DNA from: Trema orientale
Lineage: Eukaryota > Streptophyta > Magnoliopsida > Rosales > Cannabaceae
Assembly (NCBI GenBank): GCA_002914845.1
Contig: JXTC01000503.1
Span: 39,985-103,984 of the forward strand
Length of the DNA: 64,000 nucleotides
Direction: 5' to 3'
Below, one piece after another: positions 25,341-37,195 of this stretch. The notes beneath the pieces are model-generated. The model made no database searches. It was not told where the DNA came from and was given only the letters and a program-made list of their open reading frames with translations. Every line of letters starts with the position of its first letter. Position 1 is the first letter of the stretch. The translations under genes were made by a program, and so were the position numbers.

Positions 25341-27193
25341 AATGTTACTTTACTAATCTAGATTAAAAATTAAACTACACAATTACGATAATTGACAATA
25401 AATTGTTAAAGCAAATATTTGAATAATCATATTGTAATTTACAAATTTTATAAAGTATTGCAAAATTTAAAGTAAAATGTCAAATACAGAAAAGGAATTC
25501 TCTAAACAGATCGAACTCTAATCTTCCACTGACACTCCATGTACGCTGTCATCAACCAAAAGAGAAACCAAAACTCTCCCTATCAACATAAATGGGCAAA
25601 ACCTGCATATGCTTCTATCCTCTCTTTTCCTAAAATTTCAATGCTAGATGTTGCTCTTTTGCATCATCCAACACCATGTTAGCATAGGGCTGCTGAAGAT
25701 ATAACAATATAGAATAGCTGAATTTAAATGATAAAAGATATGAAATTTCAAACTATAATGAAAAGAACAAAGTCAGAATTACTTGATCAAAGCAAAACTG
25801 ACAGATATTAATTGAACATGAGTTCGAAGGAAAAGAAAACCAACTATAGTATTGAAATGTTTGTCCTTCTAACTCATGTATATACATGTTTTATACAAAT
25901 CAAGAAGCAAGAATAAATTTGCTCAAATATCCAGACAAAAGGGAAAAAAGATCTCATTGGTGTCTTTGCTACTAGTAGTACTCCATTCAAAGGGAGGGTA
26001 AATAGGGAGTTCACAAAGATCCCAACGCAAAAATAAAAATAAAAAATAAAAAACCCAAAATTCAGGACACAATCTCAGAAGAGAGGCTTAAACTCTAAAC
26101 AAAATAAAGACCAGGAGAATAAATTCAAGTTGATAATTGATATGAGAGAATAATAGAAGGAATACTTCTTGCCAAACTGTATCATGTTATTACATCTAAC
26201 CAAGATTTACAATTCTTACGGACTTTAGAGGGACTCTAAAGAATTTAAGGGAAACAAAGAATGTATTCTAGATGATACTAGAAGAATCTAGTCACTGTTA
26301 TCCAACTCGGATGGTAAATTACAAGTCTCTATTTAGTTAGATTCTGTCAGCAAAATAGTTAGACTCTCAGCAAAGTAGTTAGAATCTACACGAGAATTTC
26401 ACAAAATCATTGATCGACATAATTTTCTTTGTTTTTATTGCATACAAAACACCATTCAGAATAAGCAATTGCAAAAAATAATAATAAAAGAAGCTTGTAG
26501 AAAGTTCAGTACAAACATAATAATTATCTCATGAAAACAAACAAGAAAAATGCAGTTACCGGGTGAAATCCACAAAAAAACAGAGCCAAAACACAAAAAA
26601 TGACGAGAGAAAGAGAAAGAGTGAGAGTACCTGAATATGAGGAACGGTAAGATCAGGACTGGAGAGGAAGCATTTAAAGAAAAATAACTCTCAGAGCTGT
26701 AGACTCACTGGATGTGGTGACCTTGGTAGCTTGTGTGGTAATGATGTGTCGACCTTGAGTGTTTCAGTATAGTGCCCAATGTACATTAATGCAGATTATG
26801 AACTGTTTTCTACTGGATGTGATTAATTATGTAACTATACAACTGGTAATTTAGAAAAATGTTCCCATTAGATTTTTCCTAATGTGGTGTACTTTGACAA
26901 ATGGAAAAAACTGATAAATAAGCTCCAAATTTAATAACAATTTGATAAGGCTAATTGTTTTATCCAACTGCTGGGCAGCCACCGAGGTTGCTACTTTCAA
27001 TCCCAGTTTTTTTTTTTTTTTTCATAAAACCCCAATTAAAGAACCATTTTCCCATTCTGTTTTTCTTCGATCTAGGTACCGAACAACCCAACAAAAAGCA
27101 TAGCAAAGTAATCATACTCAAAATTCAAAACAAAGAACAGATCAATGCAAGCCATGACAAAAACAGAAACGGGCAAAAATCAAATACAGAACT
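25341..27193. other. Intergenic DNA, possibly interior of a non-autonomous CACTA element
   Basis: No protein match was recognised. On the minus strand around 26570-26700 a transcript-like arrangement appears (CT-rich tract, a GT donor-like site after CATATTCAG), but no coding frame supports a gene. A captured or decayed gene fragment is possible. Confidence 0.35.
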
Positions 27194-27436
27194 TGTTAAG
27201 GATATTTGAATCTTCATTTTAAATTCAAATATTCTATTTGTTGAGATCTGTAAATTATCTTTTGAATTTATCTTTTATATTTCATTTTTAATTTTTGAAT
27301 TCATTTTTTGTAACTTAGTTAATATATCCTAGCCTAGAATATCTCCTAGGATATCTCTTTTACAGATTGTAAATAGCTCTCCAATACGCGTATATAAAGG
27401 CCATGTACCTATTAATGAAAATTAAGCCTTTCCCAA
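27194..27436 (+). repeat. Copia-A left LTR, first part (rest at 30553-30572)
   Basis: It matches 41351-41593 closely. A TATA-like word (gtatataaagg) lies at about 27389-27399. The LTR resumes after the inserted element at 30553 and ends at 30572. Confidence 0.9.
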
Positions 27437-30400
27437 GGGGAAATTAGGTAGGTTACGGGATTTGGCTTTTAAGTTTTATATATACGGTGTACGGAAGAAT
27501 ACTACTACGAAAATACGACCTTCCTTTTAAAATTACGGCCTGACATAAAGAGTTATACAGTTCCCGTCCTGTGTCAAAAGTTGGCCTTACACGTGGCCTT
27601 ACTTGCAGTGAATAGCGACTAGTGCATTATCATATTATTACTTTGATTCCTTTTTCTTTTTCTCTTTCTAACTTTTTTAATATTTTATTTAGAGTATATT
27701 TTGTCATCTAGTTTTTTTTTTCTTAATTCACGGAATGGGTTTTGTCGTTTAGTTTTTACTTTGTCTTTTTTTTTTGCCCTTTAAATGTTTCTTTTGTTTT
27801 TTCTTTTTTCAATTAAATATCTATTGGATAAAAATTTAGTTTTCTCTTAAGATCTTTTTAAAATAACTTTTTCTTTGATTACTTCTTCTTGTCTTAGTAA
27901 ATCCCAGATTCTTAATGTGTTTTCGGCAACTCAATATTAGTCATCCTCTTAGCTACTGATGCTTACCTATGACGTAGGGGTAATAGTTTGAAGTTGGTCA
28001 TTCTTAAAAAAAAAAATCCTTTAAATTATTTTTTTGATTTCTAAAATTGCATTTTAACTATTTTTAATTTATTTTTTCCTTTTTTAATTCAATTTTTTTG
28101 TTAGAATTTAATATTTTTAGTATAGATTTAGTTTTTTGGGATAAAGTTTACTTTTTTAAAACTAATTTTATATGTTTGAGTATTTGCCAAAGATTCTCTC
28201 AAAAATAAAATTATATGTACATATACTAAGGTATTCTACTAGATTACCTATGCTATCCATGAAATTGGAAGGAGAATTGGGTTTTACTTTTATAATTTAG
28301 TGTCAGCGTCTCAAAAAGTGAGAAAAAAAAAAGTATCGGTCCAAGATACGGAGGTATCCTATCAAATTATCAACAATATCCTAAGTATCTGTCTAAGATA
28401 CCAAGTATCTTACTAAATTACGTATGGTATCCAAAGTATCCTACTATATTACCTATGGTATCCAAAGTGTCGATCCAAGATACCAAGGTATCCTACCAAA
28501 TTACCTATAATATCCAAGGTATCGGTCCAAAATATATATTTTTTTCCCAAGTATTTTTTTATATTTTTGTTTTTGCTGTCTTCTTTTTCTCTCTCTTCTT
28601 TTGTTCCTTTTTTTTTTCTCCATTAGTATTCACTTTCTTAATCAAAATTTTTCAATTTTGGTAATTATTTATAGTATATATTACTGTCCTTACGGGATAC
28701 TTTTATTCATAGTATCCTTATACTTATAATATATTAGTATTCGTGAATTGGAAAGAATATTTAGTGTTCCTTATTGATAAATTTACCATAGGTATCATAA
28801 GTATCCTTGAAAGTATCATAGGTCTCTTACAAGGATACCTATAGTAATCATGATGTATTGAAGAAAAAAAAAGTTTAAGAAAGATTATCATAGGTATCTT
28901 ATCATATTAATTAGGTTTCTCGAGAAATTAAAAAGGAAAAAAAAATACCATAAGTATCCTTTTATGTTACTTATAGTATTTTGGATATGGGAGTGTGAAT
29001 TTAGGGTTCTTTTATTTCTATAAAAATTTGTAATTGCTAAAATCTAAAAAAAAAAAAAAAAAACAAAGCACAAAAAATAGAAAGTTATTAAATTAAGACT
29101 TATGAGTACAAAAAGAGATAAATAGATGCAATAATTACGAATTTGAAAACTATAAATTAAAAATTGGAATAAGTTTTAAAAAAAATTAGGCATAATATTG
29201 TAGGTATCCTATTATGATACTTATAGTATCCAAGCAAATTTAAAAAAATTACCATAGGTATCCAACCAAATTACTTATGGTATTTTGGAAATTCAAAGAA
29301 TAGTTTGGTATTTTGGAAATTCAAAGATTAGTTTGGTATTTTTCATTTCCTAAAAAAAAAGGATGTTGCCACATAGGTATCCTACTTTGCTACTTATAGT
29401 ATTAGGAATATTGAAATGGGAGTTTAGAGTTCCTTATTGCCAAAAATAAAAATATTTTAGGTATCTCAAAATGATGGTATTTAAAAAGAAAAAAAAAAAG
29501 AAGAAGAAGAAGAAGAAGAAGTTACCATAGGTATCTTGGAAATTCAAATGGTAGTTTGGCATTTTTTATTACGGGGGAAAAAAAAAATTACTATAGGTAT
29601 CATATTATGATATCTTTGGTATCCAAAAGATGGGAAGAGAGTTGGGTTATTACTTATTATGCAGTCATAAGTATCATATCATGATATCCTTGGTATCCAA
29701 GAGATGGGAATACAGTTTGAATATTGCTTATTGCATAACTATAGGTATCCTATCATAATACCTTTGGTATCCAAGACATGAGAAGAGAGCTAAGGTGTTA
29801 CTTATTATGCAACCATAAGTATCTTATTATGATACTGTTGGTATCTTGGATATGGGAAAATAATTGAAGTGTTACTTATTGTAGAAAAAAAAAAATTACT
29901 ATAGGCATCTTACTAAATTACTAGCCGTATCTAAAAAATTGAAAATAAAGTCATATAAGAGAGCTTTGGAATTAATTTTATTAGCAGTATGACATAAGCT
30001 ACTTCAAAAAAGAATCCAAAGTCTATCAAATAAAAAAAATTACGGAAAGAATGTGCGATAATGTAATTAAATTTTTGATTTGTTAAACTAAAAATAAGCA
30101 TACAAATAAAATAAAATTTTAAATTACCAGCAAAAAAAAAGAACGTGAAAAGGAGAAAAACATGGCTAAAAAGACAAAAGAAAAATGGAAAAACAAATAA
30201 TTTGAACTACAAAGAAAAGTAAAATAAATAATAATTAATAGAATTAAAAGATAGTAATATGTAATATTGTGTCAGTACCCTAACAGCCACTAACACGTTT
30301 TTTGACAGACACCTATACTTTAAAAAGAAATGAAAAATAAAAAAGATAAAAACGGGTCTGACGTCCTTTAAAAAAAAGAAACACTGTGCTTGACGCTCCT

Positions 30401-30547
30401 CAGCATCACTGCATCAGGTCGTATTTTAAAAAGTTTTAGGTCGTATTTTTCTAACTTTTAGTGCCGTATGACCGTATTTTTCAAGTTTTTGGGTCCTCTC
30501 CGTATTTTCTAAAAAGGAACCTATTTCTAACGTATTTGTCTAAAAAC
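27437..30547. mobile_element. Unclassified 3.1-kb element inserted in the Copia-A left LTR
   Basis: It interrupts the LTR cleanly and is flanked by CCCAA on both sides (27432-27436 and 30548-30552). The ends show imperfect inverted similarity: both sides carry AAAATACGACCT-type words facing inward, with repeated cgtattttt words in the right 150 bases. The centre (28200-29935) is an array of GGTATCC motifs. There is no recognisable transposase, reverse transcriptase or tRNA primer site. The 5-bp duplication would suit an LTR-type integrase, but the ends are GGGG...AAAC and not TG...CA, so I leave the class open. Confidence 0.65.
28200..29935. repeat. GGTATCC/GGATACC motif array inside the unclassified element
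   Basis: Dozens of imperfect ggtatcc and atgatacc words are spaced through 1.7 kb. From about 29583 to 29935 they settle into four units of about 88 bases (ataggtatcatattatgatatc...aagagatgggaa...ttacttattatgca). A GAA run sits at about 29500-29522. The array does not encode a sustained frame. Confidence 0.7.
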
Positions 30548-30572
30548 CCCAATATTATTTGCATATCTTTTT

Positions 30573-30585
30573 TGGTATCAAGAGC
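30573..30585 (+). other. Primer-binding site of Copia-A
   Basis: TGGTATCAAGAGC directly follows the left LTR and resembles the initiator-tRNA-Met complement (TGGTATCAGAGC) used by most plant Copia elements, with one extra A. Confidence 0.75.
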
Positions 30586-30876
30586 CAAATAAACTCCACC
30601 GAGTATTTATCAATCCATCCACCATATCTAAAATGGCCGAAANGCGAATCAGTTTTAAGGACACTGTGTGGTACACAGGCCTCGACCATTAACAATCTTT
30701 TATTAGAAGGAATACTTGTTTCAGAAGTGCTACCGAAATTCTGCTCAAGGTTGGAGCATAATATTTTGGTAACGTTATTTATTGAAAAGTTTATTATAAA
30801 TGTTTGTAACCTTATATATTGCATGTTAATTATTTCTTATAATCTTAAAACTGATCTTGTTTTATATAAGGTTTTT

Positions 30877-31032
30877 TGTTAGAATTTATTTTATTAAATT
30901 CTTTATGCTAGGTTGCATGTTAGAGTTTATTTTATTAAATTCTTTATGCTATGTTGCATGTTAGAATTATCTATTAAATTCTTTATGCTAGGTTGCATGT
31001 TAGAATTTATTTATTAAATCCTTTATGCTCAT
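30877..31032 (+). repeat. Four tandem copies of a 39-41 base unit in the Copia-B leader
   Basis: Units start at 30877, 30918, 30959 and 30998. Each reads approximately TGTTAGAATTTATT...TTTATGCTAGGTTGCA. They lie between the left LTR remnant and gag. Confidence 0.85.
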
Positions 31033-31324
31033 ATTTACAATATATAGAATTCTAGTTATTTGAATATATATATATTACTCTCCTGCTTTGTTATTATTAT
31101 CACTCTTGGTGTGGAATTCTTGTGGTGAAGAAGTTGTGTTCTGTCTAAGGAGACCGAGTTTGAAGAGGAAGCAACTGTGACCCCTCCACGTCTTTCCTGG
31201 GAGTTTCTTTGAAATTCTATCTAGGAGGCGGGATTTTAAGTGGGACCTGTTTGTGAACCCTCCGGCCTTTCCTGGGAACAAATTTGTACTGAAATTAATA
31301 ATCTTTGATTGATTAATTTCAGAG

Positions 31325-32278
31325 ATGGCGAACAACAATGCTGATGTTGTCAATGCCAAGAACATGGCTAGTTCTCAACAGCCTGCTGTGGCATCTGCAG
31401 TGGCAGTGCCAGTCCCTGCTGTGGTTCGAGTGTCAAATCCTCTTATGACTCTAACGGTACCAGCAGCGCACCATAGAGAGAAGTCTGAGAAGTTCAATGG
31501 GTTGAACTTCAAAATGTGGCAGCAAAAAATGCTGTTATATCTAACCACATTGAACCTTGCGAGGTTTTTGACTGAAGAGGCTCCAAAAGTCAAAGAAGAG
31601 GAGCACGATTTCCAAGTTCTTGCTGCGGTGGATGCTTGGAAACAATCTGACTACCTATGCCGGAACTATATAATGAATGGTTTGACCGATTCATTATATA
31701 GTGTATATCGTAATAAAAAAAAAGGCAAAGGAGCTGTGGGAGTCGCTAGACCATAAATATACAACTGAGGATACTGGTTCCAAGAAATTTGTGGTGGGAC
31801 GTTTCCTCGATTATAAAATGGTCGACTCTAAAACTGTAATCAGTCAAGTTCAAGAGTTTCAGTTGATTCTCCATGAGATTCAGGCAGAGGGGATGGCACT
31901 GTGTGAACCCTTCCAAGTAGCTACTATTATTGAGAAGCTACCCCCTTCATGGAAGGATTTCAAGAGCTACCTAAAGCACAAGTGAAAGGCCATGAGCCTT
32001 GAAGACCTTGTTATTAGACTCTGCATTGAAGAAGATAACAGACGTGCTGAAAAGACAGGAGCCTCGTCTAGTACGTCTGGGGCAAAAGCAAATGTTGTGG
32101 AGCATGATCAAAGCTCCAAGGCTAAGAAGAACAAGCCAAAGAAAGGGTCCAAGCTAGGACCTAAAGGCGGAGTGGGCAGAAGCAAAAATTCCAAGGAAAA
32201 TATTTTAATTGTGACAAGATGGGTCACAGGGCTTCAGATTGCCGATTACCAAAGAAGAAGAAGAATGAAGCCAACCTG
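31325..32278 (+). pseudogene. Copia-B gag (frameshifted)
   Basis: The ATG at 31325 opens a Gag domain ([17 protein letters not shown]). The frame breaks in an A9 run at about 31715-31723 and continues one frame over ([12 protein letters not shown], then [13 protein letters not shown]). A TGA stop follows at about 31983, and the frame shifts again near 32186 before the zinc knuckle. The knuckle reads YFNCDKMGHRASDC, so its first Cys is Tyr. All these lesions make it non-functional. Confidence 0.85.
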
Positions 32279-35200
32279 GTAGATGGCATCACAAAAGATG
32301 TAGAAGACATAAGCCTGTCTGCAGTCGAATCTGAAGTCGACCTTGTTGGGTCCAATCTAAGGGAATGGTGGATTGACACTGGAGCATCAAGACATGTTTG
32401 TTCTGACAAGGGTCTGTTCACAACCTTTGAACCAGTAGAGAATGGGGAGAAGCTCTTCATGGGTAATTCTGCCACCTCTGAAGTACAAGGTCTAGGCAAA
32501 GTGGTGCTAAAGATGACCTCTGGGAAGGAACTGACTTTGAACAATGTAATGTATGTACCGGATATCCGTAAGAACCTTGTATCTGGTTCATTTCTGAATA
32601 AGCACGGATTCCACATGGTGTTTGAGTCAGATATTGTATTGACCAAAAATGGTCTTTTTGTGGGAAAGGGATATGAATGTGGGGGTATGTTTACACTTAA
32701 TGTAATGACTGTAAAGCCCAATATCAATAAAGCTAGTTCTTCTGCTTATTTGATTGAGTCCTCTACTTTATGGCATGGTAGACTAGGACATGTTAATTGT
32801 GATACTATACGTAAATTAATTAACTTGAATCATATTCTTGATTTCCAAATTGATACAAAACATAAGTGTCAAACTTGTGTTGAGGCAAAATTGACAAGGT
32901 CATCTTTTCAAACTATTGAAAGAAATACTGAACCCCTTGATTTAATTCACAGTGACATTTATGATTTAAAATTTGTACAAACAAGGGGAGGCAACAAGTA
33001 TTTTATTACTTTTGTAGATGATAGAACAAAATATTGTTATGTGTATTTGCTAAAATCTAAGGACGAAGCAATAGAGAAGTTTATTCTCTATAAGAATGAG
33101 GTTGAAAATCAACTTAATAAGAAGATTAAGATGATTAGAAGTGACCGTGGTGGAGAGTATGAATCACCTTTTGGTGAATTCTGTGCACAACACGGAATAA
33201 TACATGAGATCACTCTGCCTTATTCACCTCAGTCAAATGGCATTGCTAAAAGAAAAAATCGTACCTTGAAAGAAATGATGAATGCATTACTGTTAAGTTC
33301 TGGATTGCCACAGAACATGTGGGGGGAAGCTGTTTTAACAGCTAATTACCTTTTAAATAAAGTACCCCTCAAGAAAGAAGAAAAGACACCTTATGAATTG
33401 TGGAAAGGTAAAAAGCCTTCCTACAAATACTTACGAGTATGGGGATGTCTTGCTAAAGTATTGGTACCTACACCTAAAAAGGTGAAAATAGGACCAAAGA
33501 CAGTTGATTGCATTCTCATTGGTTATGCACATAATAGTAGTGCTTATCGGTTTCTTATATATGAGTCACAAATCCCAGACATACACAAGAACACAATAAT
33601 GGAATCGAGAAATGCATCGTTCTTTGAACATGAATTTCTGTATAAATCCAAGGAAAAACCTGGCACATCTAAACGAACTTATGAGGCTATCACTGAGGAT
33701 AGCCAGGACCAAGAACAAGTGGTTGAAGATGAGCCTAGACAAAGTAAAAGAGCGAGAACTGAAAAATCTTTTGGTCCGGATTTTTTAGTCTACATGTTGG
33801 AAAGTGAACCTCAAAGCTTCCAAGAAGCTGTGAGCTCTGTTGAGGGACCTTTATGAAAAGAGGCCATTAAGAGTGAAATTGATTCCATCTTGCAAAACCA
33901 TACGTGGGAACTAGTGGATCTTCCTCCAGAATGCAAACCACTTGGTTCGAAATGGATTTTCAAAAGGAAAATGAAAGGAGATGGAACAATTGACAAATAT
34001 AAGGCTAGATTGATTATCAAAGGTTATAGGCAAAAAGAAGGCCTAGACTACTTTGATACTTATTCTCCTGTGACGAGAATAAATTCCATAAGGATGATAC
34101 TTGCGATTGCCGCTCTGCGGAATCTTGAAGTACACCAAATGGATGTAAAAACAGCCTTTCTTAATGGAGATCTAGATGAAGAAATCTATATGGAACAACC
34201 TGAAGGTTTTGTTGCTCCTGGACAAGAAAAGAAAGTCTGTAAACTGGTCAAGTCTCTATATGGCTTGAAGCAAGCACCAAAGCAGTGGCATGAAAAGTTT
34301 GACAGAGTAATGCTTGCTAATGGTTTTAAAATCAATAAGTATGACAAATGTGTCTATGTCAAAAACACTGAAAATGGCTACGTCATTTTGTGTCTTTATG
34401 TTGATGACATGCTCATTGTTGGTAGTAATGACAGGATGATCAAATCTACTAAGAATATGTTGAACTCCAAATTTGATATGAAAGATATGGGTCTAGCTGA
34501 TGTAATTTTGAGAATTAAAATTACAAGAATGACTGATAGACTCATACTTAATCAGTCACATTATGTGGACAAAATTTTAGAGAAATTCAATAAAGATGAT
34601 TCTGGAGTGTCCAGAACTCCGATAGACATGAGTCAATACCTTCATAAGAATAAAGGTGAGAGTATTTCTCAAGTAGAATACTCTAGAGTAATTGGTAGTC
34701 TGATGTACTTGATGAGTTGCACAAGGTCAGATATAGCCTACACAGTCAGTAGACTGAGTAAATATACAAGTAATCTAAGTGCTGAGCATTGGAAAGGAAT
34801 TGTGAAAGTACTTAAGTACTTACGATATACTCGTAACTATAGACTACACTATAACAGATATCCTACAGTTTTAGAAGCATACAGCAATGCAAACTGGATA
34901 TCTGACATAAAAGACTCAAAGTCTACTAGTGGGTATGTGTTCACACTAGCAGGAGCAGCTGTATCATGGAAATCTTCAAAACAAACGGTTATAGCCCGAT
35001 CTATGATAGAATCTGAGTTTATAGCTCTAGATAAATGTGGTGAAGAGGCTGAATGGCTATGCCATTTCTTAGAAGATATTCCAGATTGGCCTAAGCCTGT
35101 GCCGCCAATATCTATATATTGTGATAGTCAATCGGCTATTGGAAGGGCACAGAGTAACATGTATAATAGTAAGTCTAGACATATACGTCGTAGACATAAT

Positions 35201-35347
35201 ACCATTAGACAACTACTCTCAACGGGAGTTATTTCTGTAGACTATGTGAAGTCTAAGGATAACCTAGCGGATCCGCTAACCAAAGGGTTAAACAGAGAGT
35301 TAGTTGACAAATCATCGAGAGGAATGGGACTAAAGCCCATGAAGTAA
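32279..35347 (+). pseudogene. Copia-B pol: protease, integrase, reverse transcriptase, RNase H
   Basis: One frame runs from the knuckle to 35347 with a single in-frame TGA at about 33854-33856, between integrase and reverse transcriptase, where Trp is expected before KEAI. The protease has WWIDTGASRHVC (about 32368). The integrase zinc region has HGRLGH...CQTC, and its catalytic core has HSDIYD and SDRGGEY, but the third acid is lost: NGIAKRKNRT has Lys for Glu (codon 33248-33250). The reverse transcriptase has [11 protein letters not shown]. RNase H has YSNANW where YSDANW is usual, losing the first acid. The C-terminus is [12 protein letters not shown]. It retains length but is catalytically dead at several sites. 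Confidence 0.9.
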
Positions 35348-35949
35348 AAGTCTATACAATGGAAACCCAACCTAGGTGATTGGAGATCCCAAGATCTAGG
35401 TTCAAAGGGATAACCTAATTGTAAAGACTTAGTTGGATCACTGTGGGGGTTATCCTCTCGTGAGGGTATTACCCTCATGTCCATTCCTGTGATGAAAAAC
35501 AGTGATACCCGTAAGGAATAGGATAAGCAAATGCTTTTAATGATTCTTATACGTCAAGAAACCGAGCGGAGTAAGGTGGGTTATTCTTAAATAAGAAATC
35601 ACCTATGTGAGAGAGAAGTGGGGCCGCTTCATAGGAGAATTATGAGGACTTAATTCCTTAGAAACTCTTGCAGAACCAGGCAGAGATGTTCAAGGCCAAA
35701 ATGAACATAACCGTAAGAACTGGATATGTTAAGAAAAATCCTGTGTGAAGTATATCATCATTTACATGAACGAAAAACAGTTCAAGGACTTATGGTCTAC
35801 TGATTTGTTAGTAAAGTATTTATACTTTTACAAGGGAAGGTTCAAAGTATAAACACCTACCTATCCTATGCAGGTTTCGATTGTTGAACTCTATCACTAA
35901 GTCTAGAGTCTGTAGAGTCTCCTTAGTAATTTTCATTCATGTGGAGGAT

Positions 35950-37195
35950 TGTTAGATAATGGGCCATATATTTGAAATGATGATTTGGGCTTAAGTGGGC
36001 TTGAGAGCTCATATGTATAGTAAAGCCCAAATTAAAATTGTAATTCTATTTTCTTTAGCCAATTTGGAGCATAAATTAGAGTAGGACCCACTTTGTAAAA
36101 GTGTAAGGTCTTGGCATAATTTTATTCTACTCTATGAGTAGATTAAATTGATATATCATATGTCCAAATTAGAGCTTGGGTGAATGAGAAATTAATGCTC
36201 AAAGTATGCTTGTTGGTATTGGAAAAATAGAGGAAGAAATAAGGAAAACTTGTCCCACATTGGTTGGGAAGCTTTCAAACTTGTGCTTTATATAGAGTTG
36301 CACTTTTCATAGGTGTAACTATGTGTAGCCAAGATGCTCTCTCAGGCGCGCGCAGGGGGGGTGCAAATCATCTGGGCTCGGGCCCTGATTTGCATGGGCT
36401 TGTGTATCCCCGCACCTGCGGACACGAATGTCGGCCCAAAATCTTGGACTCTTGTAAAGCCAACCTTTTGCTCGCAGCCAGGTTTATTTACTCTTTTTTT
36501 TTTTTTCATTTTGCTGCTTCTAGAAGGACGTTTGAAAACTGAAGCAATGGTTGGTTCAGAAACTGCCATTTTATTCAATTCTAGTCAGCAAGAGTAACAG
36601 CCAAACATTAGTGCAAAATGTTCAGTTTTGGACAGCAAGTGTAACAGCCAAGTTATTGGCATTATTGAGCATTAGAGCTGGTTTTTGTAACCTCTCTTTT
36701 CACCAGCTATATAAGCAGGCCTCCTCCTCCTCATTCTACACACCAAAACGAAAATCAAGAGCTTCCTCTTTGATTCTCTCCTTCATTCTCTCTAGTTCCA
36801 AGTGTTCTTGAAGTTCTTGAGTTTTCTAGCTATAGTTCTTAGAGAATTTAGAAATTTCATAGCTAGATCTTTTAGAGTGTTAGAGTTCATAACAATCCAG
36901 TTTGTAAAGTGGAAGTATTGGTGCTTCACTTGCTACTCTAGTCGTCATATCCTGGGAAACTGACGCTTGCAATTCCTCAAACATTCTACTGGAGGGAGCG
37001 AATCAGTTTTAAGGACACTGTGTGGTACACAGGCCTCGACCATTAACAATCTTTTATTAGAAGGAATACTTACTTCAGAAGTGCTACCGAAATTTTACTC
37101 AAAGTTAGAGCATAATATTTTGATAACATTATTTATTGAAAAGTTTATTATAAATGTTTGTAACCTTATATATTGCATGTTAATTATTTCTTACA
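35950..37195 (+). repeat. Copia-B right LTR
   Basis: It starts TGTTAGATAATGGGCC after the purine tract and ends TTCTTACA before the GAAAC duplication. A TATA-like ctttatatagag word at about 36288 is a candidate LTR promoter. A GC-rich patch (caggcgcgcgcaggggggg) lies at about 36343-36361. Confidence 0.85.

Larger units (their letters stand above)
30644..37195 (+). mobile_element. Copia-B: LTR retrotransposon nested in the Copia-A gag gene
   Basis: The right LTR runs 35950-37195 (1246 bases, TG...CA), preceded by the purine tract GTGGAGGAT. Only the last 198 bases of a left LTR are present (30644-30841), matching 36998-37195 with about nine differences by eye, all transitions. The target duplication is GAAAN (30639-30643) and GAAAC (37196-37200). 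The single N marks where about 1048 bases of left LTR are missing. The domain order is Gag-PR-INT-RT-RH, and the Gag style ([18 protein letters not shown]) suggests the Tork lineage (inference). It inserted after Copia-A, so it is younger. Confidence 0.88.

Noticed and set aside
32224..32727. 167-aa minus-strand frame inside Copia-B pol
   Set aside because: It is a shadow of the protease/integrase reading frame on the plus strand.
30645..37195. The 198-base repeat as the complete LTR pair of a small element
   Set aside because: The right copy is only the end of a 1246-base TG...CA unit that follows a purine tract, so the repeat is the surviving part of a longer LTR.
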